From contig NZ_CP097263.1 of NCBI RefSeq assembly GCF_028622115.1, positions 6,510,001 through 6,574,000 on the forward strand: DNA of 64,000 nt. Direction: 5' to 3'. The position numbers and the translations under genes were made by a program. Source of the stretch: Kutzneria chonburiensis (lineage in GTDB: Bacteria > Actinomycetota > Actinomycetes > Mycobacteriales > Pseudonocardiaceae). Each line of letters begins with the position of its first letter. Position 1 is the stretch's first letter. Shown in pieces: positions 36,210 to 45,508 of the stretch. Below the pieces are notes generated by a model. That model made no database searches and was not told where the DNA came from. It saw nothing but the letters and a program-made list of their open reading frames with translations.

Positions 36210-37229
36210 TCAGCGCCGGCGCAGCAGCCTGGTCAGCGTCACGCCGATCAGCGCGCCGGCGCTGATCAGGCCGGCCGTCAGGACACCGTCCGGGCGGCCG
36301 GCCACGTGCACCGTCGGCCGGATCAGCACCGGCTGCGGCGGCAGCACCGGGTCGGCCGAGCGAGCCATGTTCTCCCGGGCGGTGGCCGTCCACGCGGTGA
36401 TGAAGACCAGGAACCGCGACACCAGGTTGATGAACACCAGCAGACCGAGCAGCGTGCCGAAGACCGAGCCGGACGGCGAGTCCTTGATCGTCTGAAGGTA
36501 GATGTTGCCAACCTGCTTGAGCACCTCGAAGCCGATCGCGCCGGTGATCGCGCCGCGGATCGCGCTGCGCCAGCCGACGTGGAAACGCGGCAGGCTGGTC
36601 AGCACCCACAGGAACACCAGCCAGTTGGCCACCAGGCCCAGCACGATGGCGGCCAGCGACAGCAGGAGCTCGGCCCAGCCGGTCTGTCGCAGGCCCAGCC
36701 ACTCCAGCACGAGACCGCCCAGCGCCGAGCCGGCCGCGGTGATGCCGAACGAGATGACCAGGGCCAGGCCGAGGCCGATCAGCGTGAGCAGGTCCTTGAC
36801 CGCGGTGATCAGGAACGGCAGTTCCGGGCGCTCACGGGTCCACTGGGCGGTGAGGGCGTCACGGAGGCTGGTCATCCAGCCCAGGCCCGAGTAGAGGGCG
36901 GCCAGCAGACCGAAGATGCCGACCGTGCTGCGTGAGTCGATCAGCTTGCCGACGATGGTGTTGACCTGCTCGCCGAGCGCGCCCGGCACCGCCGCGGCGA
37001 TGCCGCCGCGGATCTGGTTCAGCAGGTCCATGTTGCCGGCCAGGACAAATCCGGCCACCGAGAACCCCAGCATGAGCAGGGGGATCAGGGACAGGACGCT
37101 GTAGTAGGTGATCGCCGCGGCGTAGTGGTCGCCGTACCGCTCGGTGTACCGCGACCCGGCCCGCACCAGGTGGTCGAGCCACGCATGCCGCTTGCGCAGC
37201 CGGGTCAGCAGGGATTCCTTCTCCGCCAC
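36210..37229 (-). CDS. YihY/YhjD-family inner membrane protein
   Basis: 339 residues, about six transmembrane helices. Family motifs DHYAAAITYYSVLSLIPLLM and GLGWMTSLRDALTAQW, then SVFGTLLGLLVFINLVSRFL near the C-terminus. Previously mislabelled ribonuclease BN in many genomes; actual function unresolved, possibly a transporter. Synteny with the DD-carboxypeptidase/SCO4848 pair supports the YhjD assignment. The start is GTG 37229. Confidence 0.9.
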   Translation of the reverse strand: MAEKESLLTRLRKRHAWLDHLVRAGSRYTERYGDHYAAAITYYSVLSLIPLLMLGFSVAGFVLAGNMDLLNQIRGGIAAAVPGALGEQVNTIVGKLIDSRSTVGIFGLLAALYSGLGWMTSLRDALTAQWTRERPELPFLITAVKDLLTLIGLGLALVISFGITAAGSALGGLVLEWLGLRQTGWAELLLSLAAIVLGLVANWLVFLWVLTSLPRFHVGWRSAIRGAITGAIGFEVLKQVGNIYLQTIKDSPSGSVFGTLLGLLVFINLVSRFLVFITAWTATARENMARSADPVLPPQPVLIRPTVHVAGRPDGVLTAGLISAGALIGVTLTRLLRRR

Positions 37230-37344
37230 CCGCTTACGGTAACGGTGCGTGCAGGCGGTCGCAGAGCGTCGAACTACTCAAGTTCGAGGCTGTGAACGCG
37301 CCGTTCCAAAACTCCGAGTAGAGGAATGGTCCGTTCCGAACGGA

Positions 37345-37680
37345 TCAGAGCTGGCTCGGGGTGGGCAGCGGGGCCGGCGGCACGCTCTTGGCGGCAGCGG
37401 CGGCGCTCTCCTCGACGACCGCCTTGGCCGCCGCGGCGGCGGCCTTGGCCTCACGGGCCAGGCGGTGGCGGTGGCGCAGCAGGCCGGCGATCAGGCCGCC
37501 GAAGCCCAGCAGGATGGCGATCAGGGCGACGCCGTCCAGGGTGACCGGCACCCGGCTCTCGACCGGGGCGTCGGTCTCGGTGGCGGCCGCGGCCAGCCCG
37601 GCGGTCAGCAGCATGGTGGCCGGCAGCAGGCAGGCGGCAGTCAGGGTGGAACGCGTGAGGTGCCGAACCTGGTTACGCAA
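37345..37680 (-). CDS. Small membrane protein with Ala-rich tail
   Basis: 111 residues if started at TTG 37680, which has GGGAG at good spacing; no ATG or GTG fits better without a long unlikely extension. Signal or first helix (LTAACLLPATMLLTAGLAAA), short extracellular segment, a second helix (GVALIAILLGFGGLIAGLLR), then a cytoplasmic tail RHRHRLAREAKAAAAAAKAV ending in a Pro-rich end. Function unknown. Confidence 0.6.
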   Translation of the reverse strand: MRNQVRHLTRSTLTAACLLPATMLLTAGLAAAATETDAPVESRVPVTLDGVALIAILLGFGGLIAGLLRHRHRLAREAKAAAAAAKAVVEESAAAAAKSVPPAPLPTPSQL

Positions 37681-37971
37681 GGCAGCGTCTCCCGACAGTG
37701 AGGTCGCCCCGAAAGAGTGAACACGAGGGTATCCGTCGTTCGGAAAACTACCGAACGTGTCAACCCCACCCGTTCCGGGGACTGTGCGGTCCATCACGAG
37801 GAGCGAGAATAACCGCGCAGGTCGGCCCGCCCGGCGGCGGGTCCCACAAGATCAGGACCTGCGCTTACGGGCTCACCGGCCCCCGTCGGGGCCGTCGATC
37901 ATGCGCCTTCGGGCAAGTGTGACGTGCCGTACGTCGCAGGGCGCCCCGGGCGGGCGAGGCGCCCCTACGAC

Positions 37972-38649
37972 TCAGCTACGGGCCTTCGGAGTCCGACGGA
38001 CCAACAGCATCAGGCCGCCACCGACGATGAGCAGCATGCCGATGCCGATCAACATGCCGGTGTCCGCGTTCGTGCCCGTGTAGGCCAGCTGCGGGGTGCC
38101 CGGCGTGGTGGTCGTCACCGGCGGCGTGGTCGACGACGACCGCGAGGGGCTGGTCGTGGTCGTCGTCCCCGTCGTGGACGTGGTCGTCGACGGCGTCGTC
38201 GTGGTGGTCGTCGTCGATGTCGTGGTCGACGGCGTCGTGGTGGTGGTCGTCGTGGTGGTGGACGACGTGGTGGTCGTCGTGTACGTCGTCGTCGTGGTGG
38301 ACGGCGTCGTCGTTGTCGTGCACGGCGTGGTCGTCGTCGACCGGGTGGTCGTCGGCGGCGTGGTCGACGTGCACGGCGGCAGGCCGCGGCCGTTGTCCTT
38401 CGGCACACACGTGGCCGGCGGCGTGGTGGTCTGGCAGGACGGCGGGTTGCCCCGGCCGGTCCGCTCACACGGCGGGTTGCCGCGATCGGCGTCGCCACCC
38501 TGGGGGTGGCCGCGCTGGTGGTCGACGGCCGCGTGGATGGCCGGGCCGATATCGCTCGGTGTCGCGGCCAACGCGGCCCCGGCACCAGCGATGATCGTCC
38601 CGGCCACCATCACGGCCAGCGGGAACGCGAGCGCTCTTCTGTTGCGCAC
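37972..38649 (-). CDS. Thr-rich surface protein with LAxTG sortase signal
   Basis: 225 residues from GTG 38649. Signal peptide (RRALAFPLAVMVAGTIIAGA), a short domain with conserved NPPCERTG / NPPSCQTT / LPPCTST Cys-Pro repeats, a stalk of about 90 mainly Thr residues (about 90-180), then LAYTG followed by a hydrophobic helix and the basic tail RRTPKARS. LAxTG is the class E sortase signal used by actinomycetes, as in chaplins. Probably covalently attached to peptidoglycan. The Thr codon run gives a repetitive DNA tract at about 38100-38370. Confidence 0.82.
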   Translation of the reverse strand: MRNRRALAFPLAVMVAGTIIAGAGAALAATPSDIGPAIHAAVDHQRGHPQGGDADRGNPPCERTGRGNPPSCQTTTPPATCVPKDNGRGLPPCTSTTPPTTTRSTTTTPCTTTTTPSTTTTTYTTTTTSSTTTTTTTTTPSTTTSTTTTTTTPSTTTSTTGTTTTTSPSRSSSTTPPVTTTTPGTPQLAYTGTNADTGMLIGIGMLLIVGGGLMLLVRRTPKARS

Positions 38650-38715
38650 GGGATAGTCCTTCCGAGGCCGACGTTGCTGGGAGGCAACCTCAGAAGCTAC
38701 CCATTCGACGTAACG

Positions 38716-41262
38716 TCAGTGCTCCGAAAGGCTCACCCGAACGGGTCCATTTAGCGCAACATGGCCATAGACCGTGGTTCGCTGACGCGCGTGCCGGCCG
38801 GCCAGTGCCGCCATCGCGTCCAGTTCGGCGATGGTGCGGGCCGAGCCGTGCTCGGAACCGGCCATCCGGCTGATCGTCTCCTCCATCAGCGTGCCGCCCA
38901 GGTCGTTGGCGCCGCCGCGGAGCACCTCGGCCGTGCCGCGGTCGCCCAGCTTCACCCAGGAGCACTGGATGTTGTCGATCCGGCCGTGCAGGGCCAAGCG
39001 GGCCATGGCATGCACGGCGCGATTGTCCCTTCGGGACGGTCCCGGGCGGGCCACGCCGGCCAGGTAGATCGGCGCGTTGTTGTGCACGAACGGCAGGCCG
39101 ACGAACTCGGTGAAACCGCCGGTCTCGTCCTGTAGGCGGGCCAGCGTGCGCAGGTGCCCGAGCCAGTGGCCGGGGTGGTCGACGTGGCCGTACATCATGG
39201 TCGACGAGGAGCGGATGCCCAGCTTGTGCGCGGTGCCGACGACCTCGAGCCAGGTCTTGGTCGGCAGCTTGCCCTTGGTCAGCACCCAGCGCACGTCGTC
39301 GTCGAGGATCTCCGCCGCGGTGCCGGGGATCGTGTCCAGGCCGGCGTCACGCAGCTCGGTCAGCCACTCCTCGACGCTCACGCCGGCCTTGGTCGCGCCG
39401 CTGACAATCTCCATGGGGCTGAAGGCATGCACGTGCATGCCCGGCACCCGGGTCTTGATCGCCCGCACCATGTCGGCGTAGAAGCTGGTCGGCAGCTTGG
39501 GGTCGATGCCACCCTGGATGCAGACCTCGGTCGCGCCCACGTCCCACGCCTCCTGGGCGCGGTCGGCGACGTCGTCCACGGTCAGCCGGTACGCGTCGGC
39601 GTCGCGTTCCCGTTGTGCGAAGGCGCAGAACCGGCAGCCGACGTAGCAGACGTTGGAGAAGTTGATGTTCCGGTTGACCACGTAGGTCACGTCGTCGCCG
39701 TTGACCTCGGCCCGCAGCTGGTCGGCCAGCCGGGTCATCGTCTCCAGCGCTTCGCCGTCCGCGGTCAGCAGGGCCAGCGCCGCGTCGGCGTTGGCCTCGT
39801 CCAGCAGCGCGGCCGGGTTCTCGGCGGCGATCGTCAGTCCATTGAGGACGTCACCGGGCAGCTTGCTGAACGTCGGGCTGGTGTGCAGCTGGTGGCGCAG
39901 CGACTCCCAGTCGCCGTAGACGCTGTCGAAGTCGCCACGCCGGTCGTCCGTGCGGCCGGTGGTGTCGATCGTCTCGTGCAGATCGGTGCGACCCTGCGAC
40001 TCCAGGGCGTAGTCCGGCTCCTGCCACGTCCGTCCACTCAGGACGGCCGACTCGTCGGCCAGGCCGGTTTCCTTGTCGGCCAGGGCATCCACGTGCGCGC
40101 TGATGCGGGTGTCGATCCACGGCTGGCCGGCCTTGACGAAGCGCGGGTAGGCGGTCAGCCGCTCGCGCAGCTGGAAACCCGACTCCGCGGTGACCGCGGT
40201 CAGCTCGTCGATCGCCGGCCACGGCCGCTCCGGGTTGACGTGGTCCGGGGTCACCGGTGAGACGCCGCCCCAGTCGTCGATGCCGGCCCGCAGCATCAGC
40301 TCGAACTCGTTGCCCACCAGGTTCGGCGGGGCCTGCACGCTCACGTTGGACGGCATCAGCAGCCGGCCGACCGCGATGGTCGCCGCCAGCTCGTGCAGGT
40401 CGGCGTCCGGCATGCCGCGCATGGCCGTGTCCGGCTTGGCCCGGAAGTTCTGGACGATGATCTCCTGGATGTTGCCGTACTGGCGGGCCACGCCCCGCAG
40501 CGCCAGCAGCGACTCCGCCCGCTCGTCGAGGTTCTCGCCGATGCCGATCAGGATGCCGGAGGTGAACGGCACGCCGACCCGGCCGGCGTCGGTCAGCACG
40601 CGCAGGCGCACCGCCGGGTCCTTGTCCGGGCTGCCGTAGTGCGGGCCGCCCGGCTCGCTCCACAGGCGGGTCGCCGTGGTCTCCAGCATCATGCCCATGC
40701 TGGCCGCCACCGGCTTGAGCCGCTGGAACTCCTCCCAGCTCAGCACGCCCGGGTTGAGGTGGGGCAGCATGCCCGTCTCCTCGAGGACGGCAATGGCCAC
40801 CGACCGCAGGTAGTCCAGGGTCGAGCCGTAGCCGCGGGCCTCCAGCCACTCCTTCGCCGCCGGCCAGCGGTCCTCCGGCCGGTCACCCAGCGTGAACAGG
40901 GCCTCCTTGCAGCCCTGGGCCGCCGCCTGGCGGGCGATGTCCAGCACCTCGTCGCGCTCCAGGTACGCCGCCGGCACGCGGTGCGGCACCGTCGCGAAGG
41001 TGCAGTAGTGGCAGCGGTCCCGGCACAGCCGGGTCAGCGGGATGAAGGCGTTCTTGCTGTACGTGATGACGCCTTCGCGGCCCTCGGCCCGCAGGTGCGC
41101 GTCCCGGACCCGGCCGGCGATGGCCAGCAGCTCATCCAGGTGATCGCCGCGGGCGTGCAGCAGCACCGCCGCCTCGGTGGCATCCAGCGTGGAACCGTCG
41201 GCGGCGCGGCGAAGTGCCCTGCGGAGGGCCGAATCGCTCGGGCGCGGGGTGTCTGTGACCAC
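38716..41262 (-). CDS. fbiC: 7,8-didemethyl-8-hydroxy-5-deazariboflavin (FO) synthase
   Basis: Makes the F420 chromophore from tyrosine and a ribityl-uracil. 848 residues from GTG 41262, a fusion of two radical-SAM halves (CofG-like then CofH-like), as in mycobacterial FbiC. Cluster motifs: Cys80-x3-Cys84-x2-Cys87 (CRDRCHYC) and Cys539-x3-Cys543-x2-Cys546 (CYVGCRFC). Supporting motifs include [25 protein letters not shown] and [15 protein letters not shown]. Its presence shows the organism makes F420, relevant to the split-barrel protein at 24684. Confidence 0.96.
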   Translation of the reverse strand: MVTDTPRPSDSALRRALRRAADGSTLDATEAAVLLHARGDHLDELLAIAGRVRDAHLRAEGREGVITYSKNAFIPLTRLCRDRCHYCTFATVPHRVPAAYLERDEVLDIARQAAAQGCKEALFTLGDRPEDRWPAAKEWLEARGYGSTLDYLRSVAIAVLEETGMLPHLNPGVLSWEEFQRLKPVAASMGMMLETTATRLWSEPGGPHYGSPDKDPAVRLRVLTDAGRVGVPFTSGILIGIGENLDERAESLLALRGVARQYGNIQEIIVQNFRAKPDTAMRGMPDADLHELAATIAVGRLLMPSNVSVQAPPNLVGNEFELMLRAGIDDWGGVSPVTPDHVNPERPWPAIDELTAVTAESGFQLRERLTAYPRFVKAGQPWIDTRISAHVDALADKETGLADESAVLSGRTWQEPDYALESQGRTDLHETIDTTGRTDDRRGDFDSVYGDWESLRHQLHTSPTFSKLPGDVLNGLTIAAENPAALLDEANADAALALLTADGEALETMTRLADQLRAEVNGDDVTYVVNRNINFSNVCYVGCRFCAFAQRERDADAYRLTVDDVADRAQEAWDVGATEVCIQGGIDPKLPTSFYADMVRAIKTRVPGMHVHAFSPMEIVSGATKAGVSVEEWLTELRDAGLDTIPGTAAEILDDDVRWVLTKGKLPTKTWLEVVGTAHKLGIRSSSTMMYGHVDHPGHWLGHLRTLARLQDETGGFTEFVGLPFVHNNAPIYLAGVARPGPSRRDNRAVHAMARLALHGRIDNIQCSWVKLGDRGTAEVLRGGANDLGGTLMEETISRMAGSEHGSARTIAELDAMAALAGRHARQRTTVYGHVALNGPVRVSLSEH

Positions 41263-41342
41263 CGAGCGAGCGTAAGTCGGCTTTCGCGAAGCACCGTCGC
41301 TCAGCGTAGGGAGACCACTCTCACAGGAAGGGCGGGAATAAA

Positions 41343-41432
41343 ACCACCCCCGCGAGTCCCGCCCAGCGTCACACCGAAAGTACGAAACCGTTTCACGCAT
41401 TCGGTGTGACGCTCAACGGGACTCGCGGGGTT
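41343..41432. repeat. Dispersed hairpin repeat, family B, copy 1
   Basis: Nested inverted repeat: outer arms CCCCGCGAGTCCCG / CGGGACTCGCGGGG, inner arms GTCACACCGAA / TTCGGTGTGAC, loop about 20 nt containing TTTCACGCA. It abuts the stop codon of the exonuclease III gene. A second copy, about 80 percent identical overall and nearly identical in the arms, is at 57305-57395, again ending at a minus-strand stop codon. Confidence 0.85.
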
Positions 41433-42226
41433 CAGAGGTCGTAGGCCACGGTCACGGGGGCGTGGTCGGACCAGCGCTCGGCGTAGGTCGCGGCCCGTTC
41501 GGTGACCGCGGAGACGGCCTTGGTCGCCAGCCCCTCGGTGGCCACGTGCAGGTCGATGCGCCAGCCGGAGTCGTTGTCGAACGCCTTGCCGCGGTAGGAC
41601 CACCAGCTGTACGGGCCGGCGACGTCCGGGTTCAGCGAGCGCACGACGTCGACGTAGCCGGCGGCGTAGAGGCGGTCCAGCCAGGCCCGCTCCTCGGGCA
41701 GGAAGCCGGCCGACTTCTGGTTGGTCTTCCAGGACTTCAGGTCCTCGGGCCGGTGCGCGATGTTCCAGTCGCCGCAGACCAGCACCTCACGGCCGTCGGC
41801 CTCGGCCTTGGCCTTCAGCTCGACGAGATGGGCGAAGAAGGCGTCGAGGAAGCGGTACTTCTCGTCCTGTTTGGGCGTGCCGGCGTCGCCGGACGGCAGG
41901 TAGAGGCTGGCCACCACCACGTCGGCCAGCTCGAACTCGACGTAGCGGCCGCTGCGGTCGAACTCGGCCGAGCCGAAGCCGACCCGGACGGCCTCCGGCG
42001 CGGTCCGGGACAGCAGGGCCACGCCGGCCCGGCCCTTGAGCTCGGACTCGGCCAGCACGGTGTGCCAGCCGGCCGGCTCACGCAGCTCGTCGGACAGCTG
42101 GTCCAGCTCGGCCCGCGTCTCCTGGAGGCACACCACGTCCGCCTCGGTGGCCGCGAGCCACTCGACGAAGCCCTTCTTGGCGGCGGCGCGCAGGCCATTG
42201 ACGTTGATCGTGGAGACGGTCAGCAC
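41432..42226 (-). CDS. xth: Exodeoxyribonuclease III (AP endonuclease)
   Basis: 264 residues, cytoplasmic base-excision repair enzyme of the ExoIII/EEP family. Motifs: TINVNGLRAA (Asn ligand), CLQETRA (metal Glu), SLYLPSGD, CGDWNIAH (Asp/Asn), DVVRSLNP, and the C-terminal SDHAPV (catalytic His). Start ATG 42226. The stop is immediately followed on the coding strand by repeat family B, which probably terminates it. Confidence 0.95.
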   Translation of the reverse strand: MLTVSTINVNGLRAAAKKGFVEWLAATEADVVCLQETRAELDQLSDELREPAGWHTVLAESELKGRAGVALLSRTAPEAVRVGFGSAEFDRSGRYVEFELADVVVASLYLPSGDAGTPKQDEKYRFLDAFFAHLVELKAKAEADGREVLVCGDWNIAHRPEDLKSWKTNQKSAGFLPEERAWLDRLYAAGYVDVVRSLNPDVAGPYSWWSYRGKAFDNDSGWRIDLHVATEGLATKAVSAVTERAATYAERWSDHAPVTVAYDL

Positions 42227-42356
42227 GCCCCGAGCCTAGCGGCATCAAGAACGCGTAAACGCGGGCCGTCTCGGCGTCAAGACGGCATCAGGGGCGGCGG
42301 GCCGGCCATTTACGCCGCACACGCTGGCACTGAGTGGTCCGTTGGAGAGGAAAACC

Positions 42357-44258
42357 GTGTTCGACGTCGTGAAGCGGCTGCTCGTCGGCCGTCCCCTGCG
42401 CAGTGAGCGATTAGGCGACACGCTGCTGCCCAAGTGGCTGGCGCTGCCGGTCTTCTGCAGCGACCCCATCTCGTCGGTCGCCTACGCGACCGAGCAGATC
42501 CTGCTCACGCTGGCCGTCGGCGGCGCGGGCGCGCTGTCGCTGTCGACGCCGGTCGCGGCGGCGGTGGCGATCGTGCTGATCGTGGTCGTCGCCTCCTACC
42601 GCCAGACCTGCTACGCCTACCCCAGCGGCGGCGGCGCTTTTGTGGTGTCCAAGGAGAACCTGGGCGAGTCGGCGGCGCTGACCGCGGCGGCGGCGCTGCT
42701 GGTCGACTACGTGATGACCGTGGCGGTGTCGGTGGTCTCCGGCGTGGTGGCGATCATCTCGGCCTTGCCGGAGCTGGCGCCGCACGCCGTGCTCATCTCG
42801 GTCGGCTTCGTGGTGCTCATCGCGTTGGCCAACCTCCGTGGCGTCAAAGAATCAGGCAAGACCTTCGCCATTCCGACCTACGCCTTCATCGTGCTGACGT
42901 TCCTCATGTTCGGCGTGGCCGCGGTCCGTGGCATCGTCGGCGACCTGCCCGACGCATCGACTGCGAACATTCCCCTGCACCAGACCGAGAACGCCACCGG
43001 CTGGGGCGCGATCTTCCTGTCGCTACGGGCTTTCGCCTCCGGCTGCACGGCGCTGACCGGCGTGGAGGCGATCAGCAACGGCGTTCCCGCCTTCCGGAAA
43101 CCCAAGCCGCACAACGCCGCCCTCACGCTGGTGATGATGGGCGTGATCGCGGTGACGATGTTCGGCGGCATCACCACGCTGGCCGTGCACCTGAACGCGC
43201 GCGCCATGGCCGACGGCAACCCGTCGGTGATCTCGCAGGTCGCGGCGAGCGTGTTCGGCGGCCACTCGCCGCTGTTCTACCTGTTCCAGGCAGCCACCGC
43301 CGGCATCCTGATCCTGGCCGCCAACACGGCGTTCAACGGCTTCCCCGGTCTGGCCTCGATCCTGGCCCGCGAGCGCTACCTGCCACGGCAGCTGCACAAC
43401 CGCGGCGACCGGCTGGTGTTCAGCAACGGCATCCTGCTGCTGGCGGCGTTCGCGGTACTGCTGATCATCGGCTTCGACGCCAACATCGACAGCCTCATCC
43501 AGCTCTACATCATCGGCGTGTTCACCAGCTTCACGCTCAGCCAGGCCGGCATGATCGTGCACTGGAAACGTCTGCTGGCCGAGGAAACCGATCCGGCGCG
43601 GCGCCGGCAGATGCGTGGCTCGCAGGCGATCAACGCCTTCGGCGCCGGGCTGACCGCGGTGGTGCTGGTGGTCGTGTTCGCCACCAAGGTGGTGCACGGT
43701 GCATGGCTGGCGGTGCTGGCCATGGTGGTGCTGTTCATCGTGATGCGGGCGATCAGCCGCTACTACCGGCGGTTCGAGAACCAGGTCGCAACGGTCAAGG
43801 AGACCACGACGCTGCCGCCGACGGTGCACGCGCTGGTGCTGGTCTCCCGGCTGCACCAGCCGGCGCTGCAAGCACTGGCCTTCGCCAAGGCGACCCGGCC
43901 GGACCGGCTGGAGGCCGTCACCGTCGCCACCGACGACGAGGAAACCCGCCGCCTGCAACGGGAATGGGAGCGCCGAGGGATCACGGTGCCGCTGATCGTG
44001 CTGTCCTCGCCATACCGGGACGTGGGCCGACCGATCGTGGACCACGTGAGCCGGCTGCACGCCCGGGACCGGCGTGGCGTGGTCAGCGTGTTCATCCCGG
44101 AGTACGTGGTGCAGCGCTGGTGGCAGCACCTGCTGCACAACCAGAGTGCCTTGCGGCTCAAGGCAAGGCTGCTGTTCACGCCCGGTGTCGTTGTGGTCAA
44201 CGTGCCGTACCACATCGGTCTGGCTCAGCAGGTGTTGCCGGCCGCCGCGACCAAGTAG
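42357..44258 (+). CDS. APC-superfamily permease, KimA-like (probable K+ or amino-acid transporter)
   Basis: 633 residues from GTG 42357 (GGAGAGG at 6 nt). Twelve predicted helices (residues about 35-470) then a cytoplasmic domain of about 150 residues (ALVLVSRLHQPALQALAFAK through VVVNVPYHIGLAQQV), the layout of Bacillus KimA. The N-terminal FCSDPISSVAYATEQILLTL and TCYAYPSGGGAFVVSKENLG match that group. KimA imports potassium with protons; amino-acid transport cannot be excluded. I looked for a c-di-AMP riboswitch upstream and saw none. Confidence 0.85.
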   Translation: MFDVVKRLLVGRPLRSERLGDTLLPKWLALPVFCSDPISSVAYATEQILLTLAVGGAGALSLSTPVAAAVAIVLIVVVASYRQTCYAYPSGGGAFVVSKENLGESAALTAAAALLVDYVMTVAVSVVSGVVAIISALPELAPHAVLISVGFVVLIALANLRGVKESGKTFAIPTYAFIVLTFLMFGVAAVRGIVGDLPDASTANIPLHQTENATGWGAIFLSLRAFASGCTALTGVEAISNGVPAFRKPKPHNAALTLVMMGVIAVTMFGGITTLAVHLNARAMADGNPSVISQVAASVFGGHSPLFYLFQAATAGILILAANTAFNGFPGLASILARERYLPRQLHNRGDRLVFSNGILLLAAFAVLLIIGFDANIDSLIQLYIIGVFTSFTLSQAGMIVHWKRLLAEETDPARRRQMRGSQAINAFGAGLTAVVLVVVFATKVVHGAWLAVLAMVVLFIVMRAISRYYRRFENQVATVKETTTLPPTVHALVLVSRLHQPALQALAFAKATRPDRLEAVTVATDDEETRRLQREWERRGITVPLIVLSSPYRDVGRPIVDHVSRLHARDRRGVVSVFIPEYVVQRWWQHLLHNQSALRLKARLLFTPGVVVVNVPYHIGLAQQVLPAAATK

Positions 44259-44527
44259 TCGGCCGAGGCCCAGCGTGCCCCGTCGAGCTGGCGGAAACCG
44301 TTCTGCACCACCGGTTGCGCGGTGGTCGACTGGCTCTGCACCAGCCGGCCGACGACCCGCTCTGTGGTGGCCGGGCCAGCCCGCACGTTGAGCACGTCGG
44401 CGTTGACCGTGAAGGCGCACTGGGCATTGCTCTGCGACGCGTCGGCGTTGCGGTGCGCGATCATGGCGAACGCCACCACACCGACCCCGCCGATCACGGC
44501 CAGCTTCAGCACCGGAATGCCGAGCAC
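44225..44527 (-). CDS. Small secreted or anchored SH3-like domain protein
   Basis: 100 residues from GTG 44527 (GGGAGGGCGG directly upstream). N-terminal hydrophobic helix (VLKLAVIGGVGVVAFAMIA), then a bacterial SH3-like domain: ADVLNVRAGPATTERVVGRL, QPVVQNGFRQLDGARWASAD, ending DYLVAA. Such domains bind cell-wall peptides. Its 3' end overlaps the convergent permease gene by 34 nt. Confidence 0.8.
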   Translation of the reverse strand: MLGIPVLKLAVIGGVGVVAFAMIAHRNADASQSNAQCAFTVNADVLNVRAGPATTERVVGRLVQSQSTTAQPVVQNGFRQLDGARWASADYLVAAAGNTC

Positions 44528-44659
44528 CCCGCCCTCCCGTCACCGAAACGCCTGAACAACCGGACATCCCAGCAATACCGGAGGACGGGGTGCGGCAGAA
44601 CCACCCGGCCCGGTTTCCACCCGGCCGGGGCCCCTACCGGGCTAGGCCGTTACGAAACG

Positions 44660-45430
44660 TCACAGCAGGGGCTGAAGAAGATTCGCGAAGCCCACGTGGC
44701 CGTCGCGGTTGGGGTGGTAGGACTCGGACACCGGGTTGGACAGGCCGTTGAGCCACTCCACCTTGTCGCACACGGCGTGACCGGTGAAGGCCGACCGCGG
44801 GTCGAGGAAGGTGAAGCCGTGCGCGCTGGCCCGGCCGCCGATGGCGGTGTCGAGCTTGTCGGCGGCCGCGTTGATCTGCCCCTCCTCGGTCGGGCTGATC
44901 CGGGCCAGCGCGTTGCAGGCGACGCCGTTGAACAGCCGCGGATACCCGACCACCACGACCTTGGCGTTCGGCGCCCGGTTGTGGATCTGCGTGTAGACGT
45001 TGTCCAGGGCGCCGGTCAGCGTGCTGGAGATCAGCCCGACGGCCTTGTTGATGTCGCCGGTGCAGTCGTAGAACGGCAGCGCGCACTTCTCGATCACGCT
45101 CGAGAAGCCGATGTCGTTGCCGCCGACCGAAACCGTGACGAAGTTGGTCGACGCGGACAGCGCGCCGACCTGCTTGCTCAGCACGTCACTGGTCTTGGCC
45201 CCGCTGCACGCCTGGAAGTTCAGCGCCAGCCCGAGCCGGCCGGCCAGCAGTTCGGCGTAGGCGTAGGAGGAACGCTTGCAGGCGTCGTCGATGTAGGCCC
45301 GAGTGCCGACGCCGGAGGCGTAGGAGTCGCCGAGGGCGACGTAGCCGGGTTGAGCCGCCGCGGAGGCGGTGCCGGCGAGAGTGAGACCGAGCATCGCGGT
45401 CAGAGCCGCGAGCAGGAGCTTCTTCCCCAT
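44660..45430 (-). CDS. Secreted SGNH/GDSL hydrolase (lipase/esterase)
   Basis: 256 residues with Sec signal (MGKKLLLAALTAMLGLTLAG). SGNH blocks: ALGDSYASG (nucleophile Ser), Gly in NFQACSGAKT, VSVGGNDIGF (Asn), and SYHPNRDGHVGFA (catalytic His). Six Cys suggest disulfides, as in Streptomyces SGNH lipases of similar length. Extracellular esterase acting on lipids or acyl sugars; substrate not defined. Confidence 0.93.
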   Translation of the reverse strand: MGKKLLLAALTAMLGLTLAGTASAAAQPGYVALGDSYASGVGTRAYIDDACKRSSYAYAELLAGRLGLALNFQACSGAKTSDVLSKQVGALSASTNFVTVSVGGNDIGFSSVIEKCALPFYDCTGDINKAVGLISSTLTGALDNVYTQIHNRAPNAKVVVVGYPRLFNGVACNALARISPTEEGQINAAADKLDTAIGGRASAHGFTFLDPRSAFTGHAVCDKVEWLNGLSNPVSESYHPNRDGHVGFANLLQPLL

Positions 45431-45460
45431 GTGCCGGAAGGTAAACCGTGACCGGCGGAC

Positions 45461-45492
45461 AAAAGGGCCCCGTCACCCGACGGGGCCCTTTT
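45461..45492 (-). terminator. Terminator of icd
   Basis: 14-bp perfect stem AAAAGGGCCCCGTC / GACGGGGCCCTTTT with a 4-nt loop, 16 nt beyond the icd stop. The self-complementary A/T ends give a T-tract on either strand. Confidence 0.85.
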
Positions 45493-45508
45493 GGTCACGC
45501 TACGCGGT

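Noticed and set aside
38100-38370. Tandem-repeat tract that resembles a CRISPR or satellite array
   Set aside because: It is the Thr-codon run coding the stalk of the LAxTG surface protein; there are no regular repeat/spacer units.
42227-42356. Possible c-di-AMP (ydaO-type) riboswitch before the KimA-like permease
   Set aside because: The leader is only about 130 nt and I could not find the conserved ydaO core motifs.
42434-45451. 1005-codon open frame across the permease, SH3-like and SGNH genes
   Set aside because: It overlaps three recognisable genes in other frames, is Arg/Gly/Ala-rich and matches no family; an artefact of high GC.
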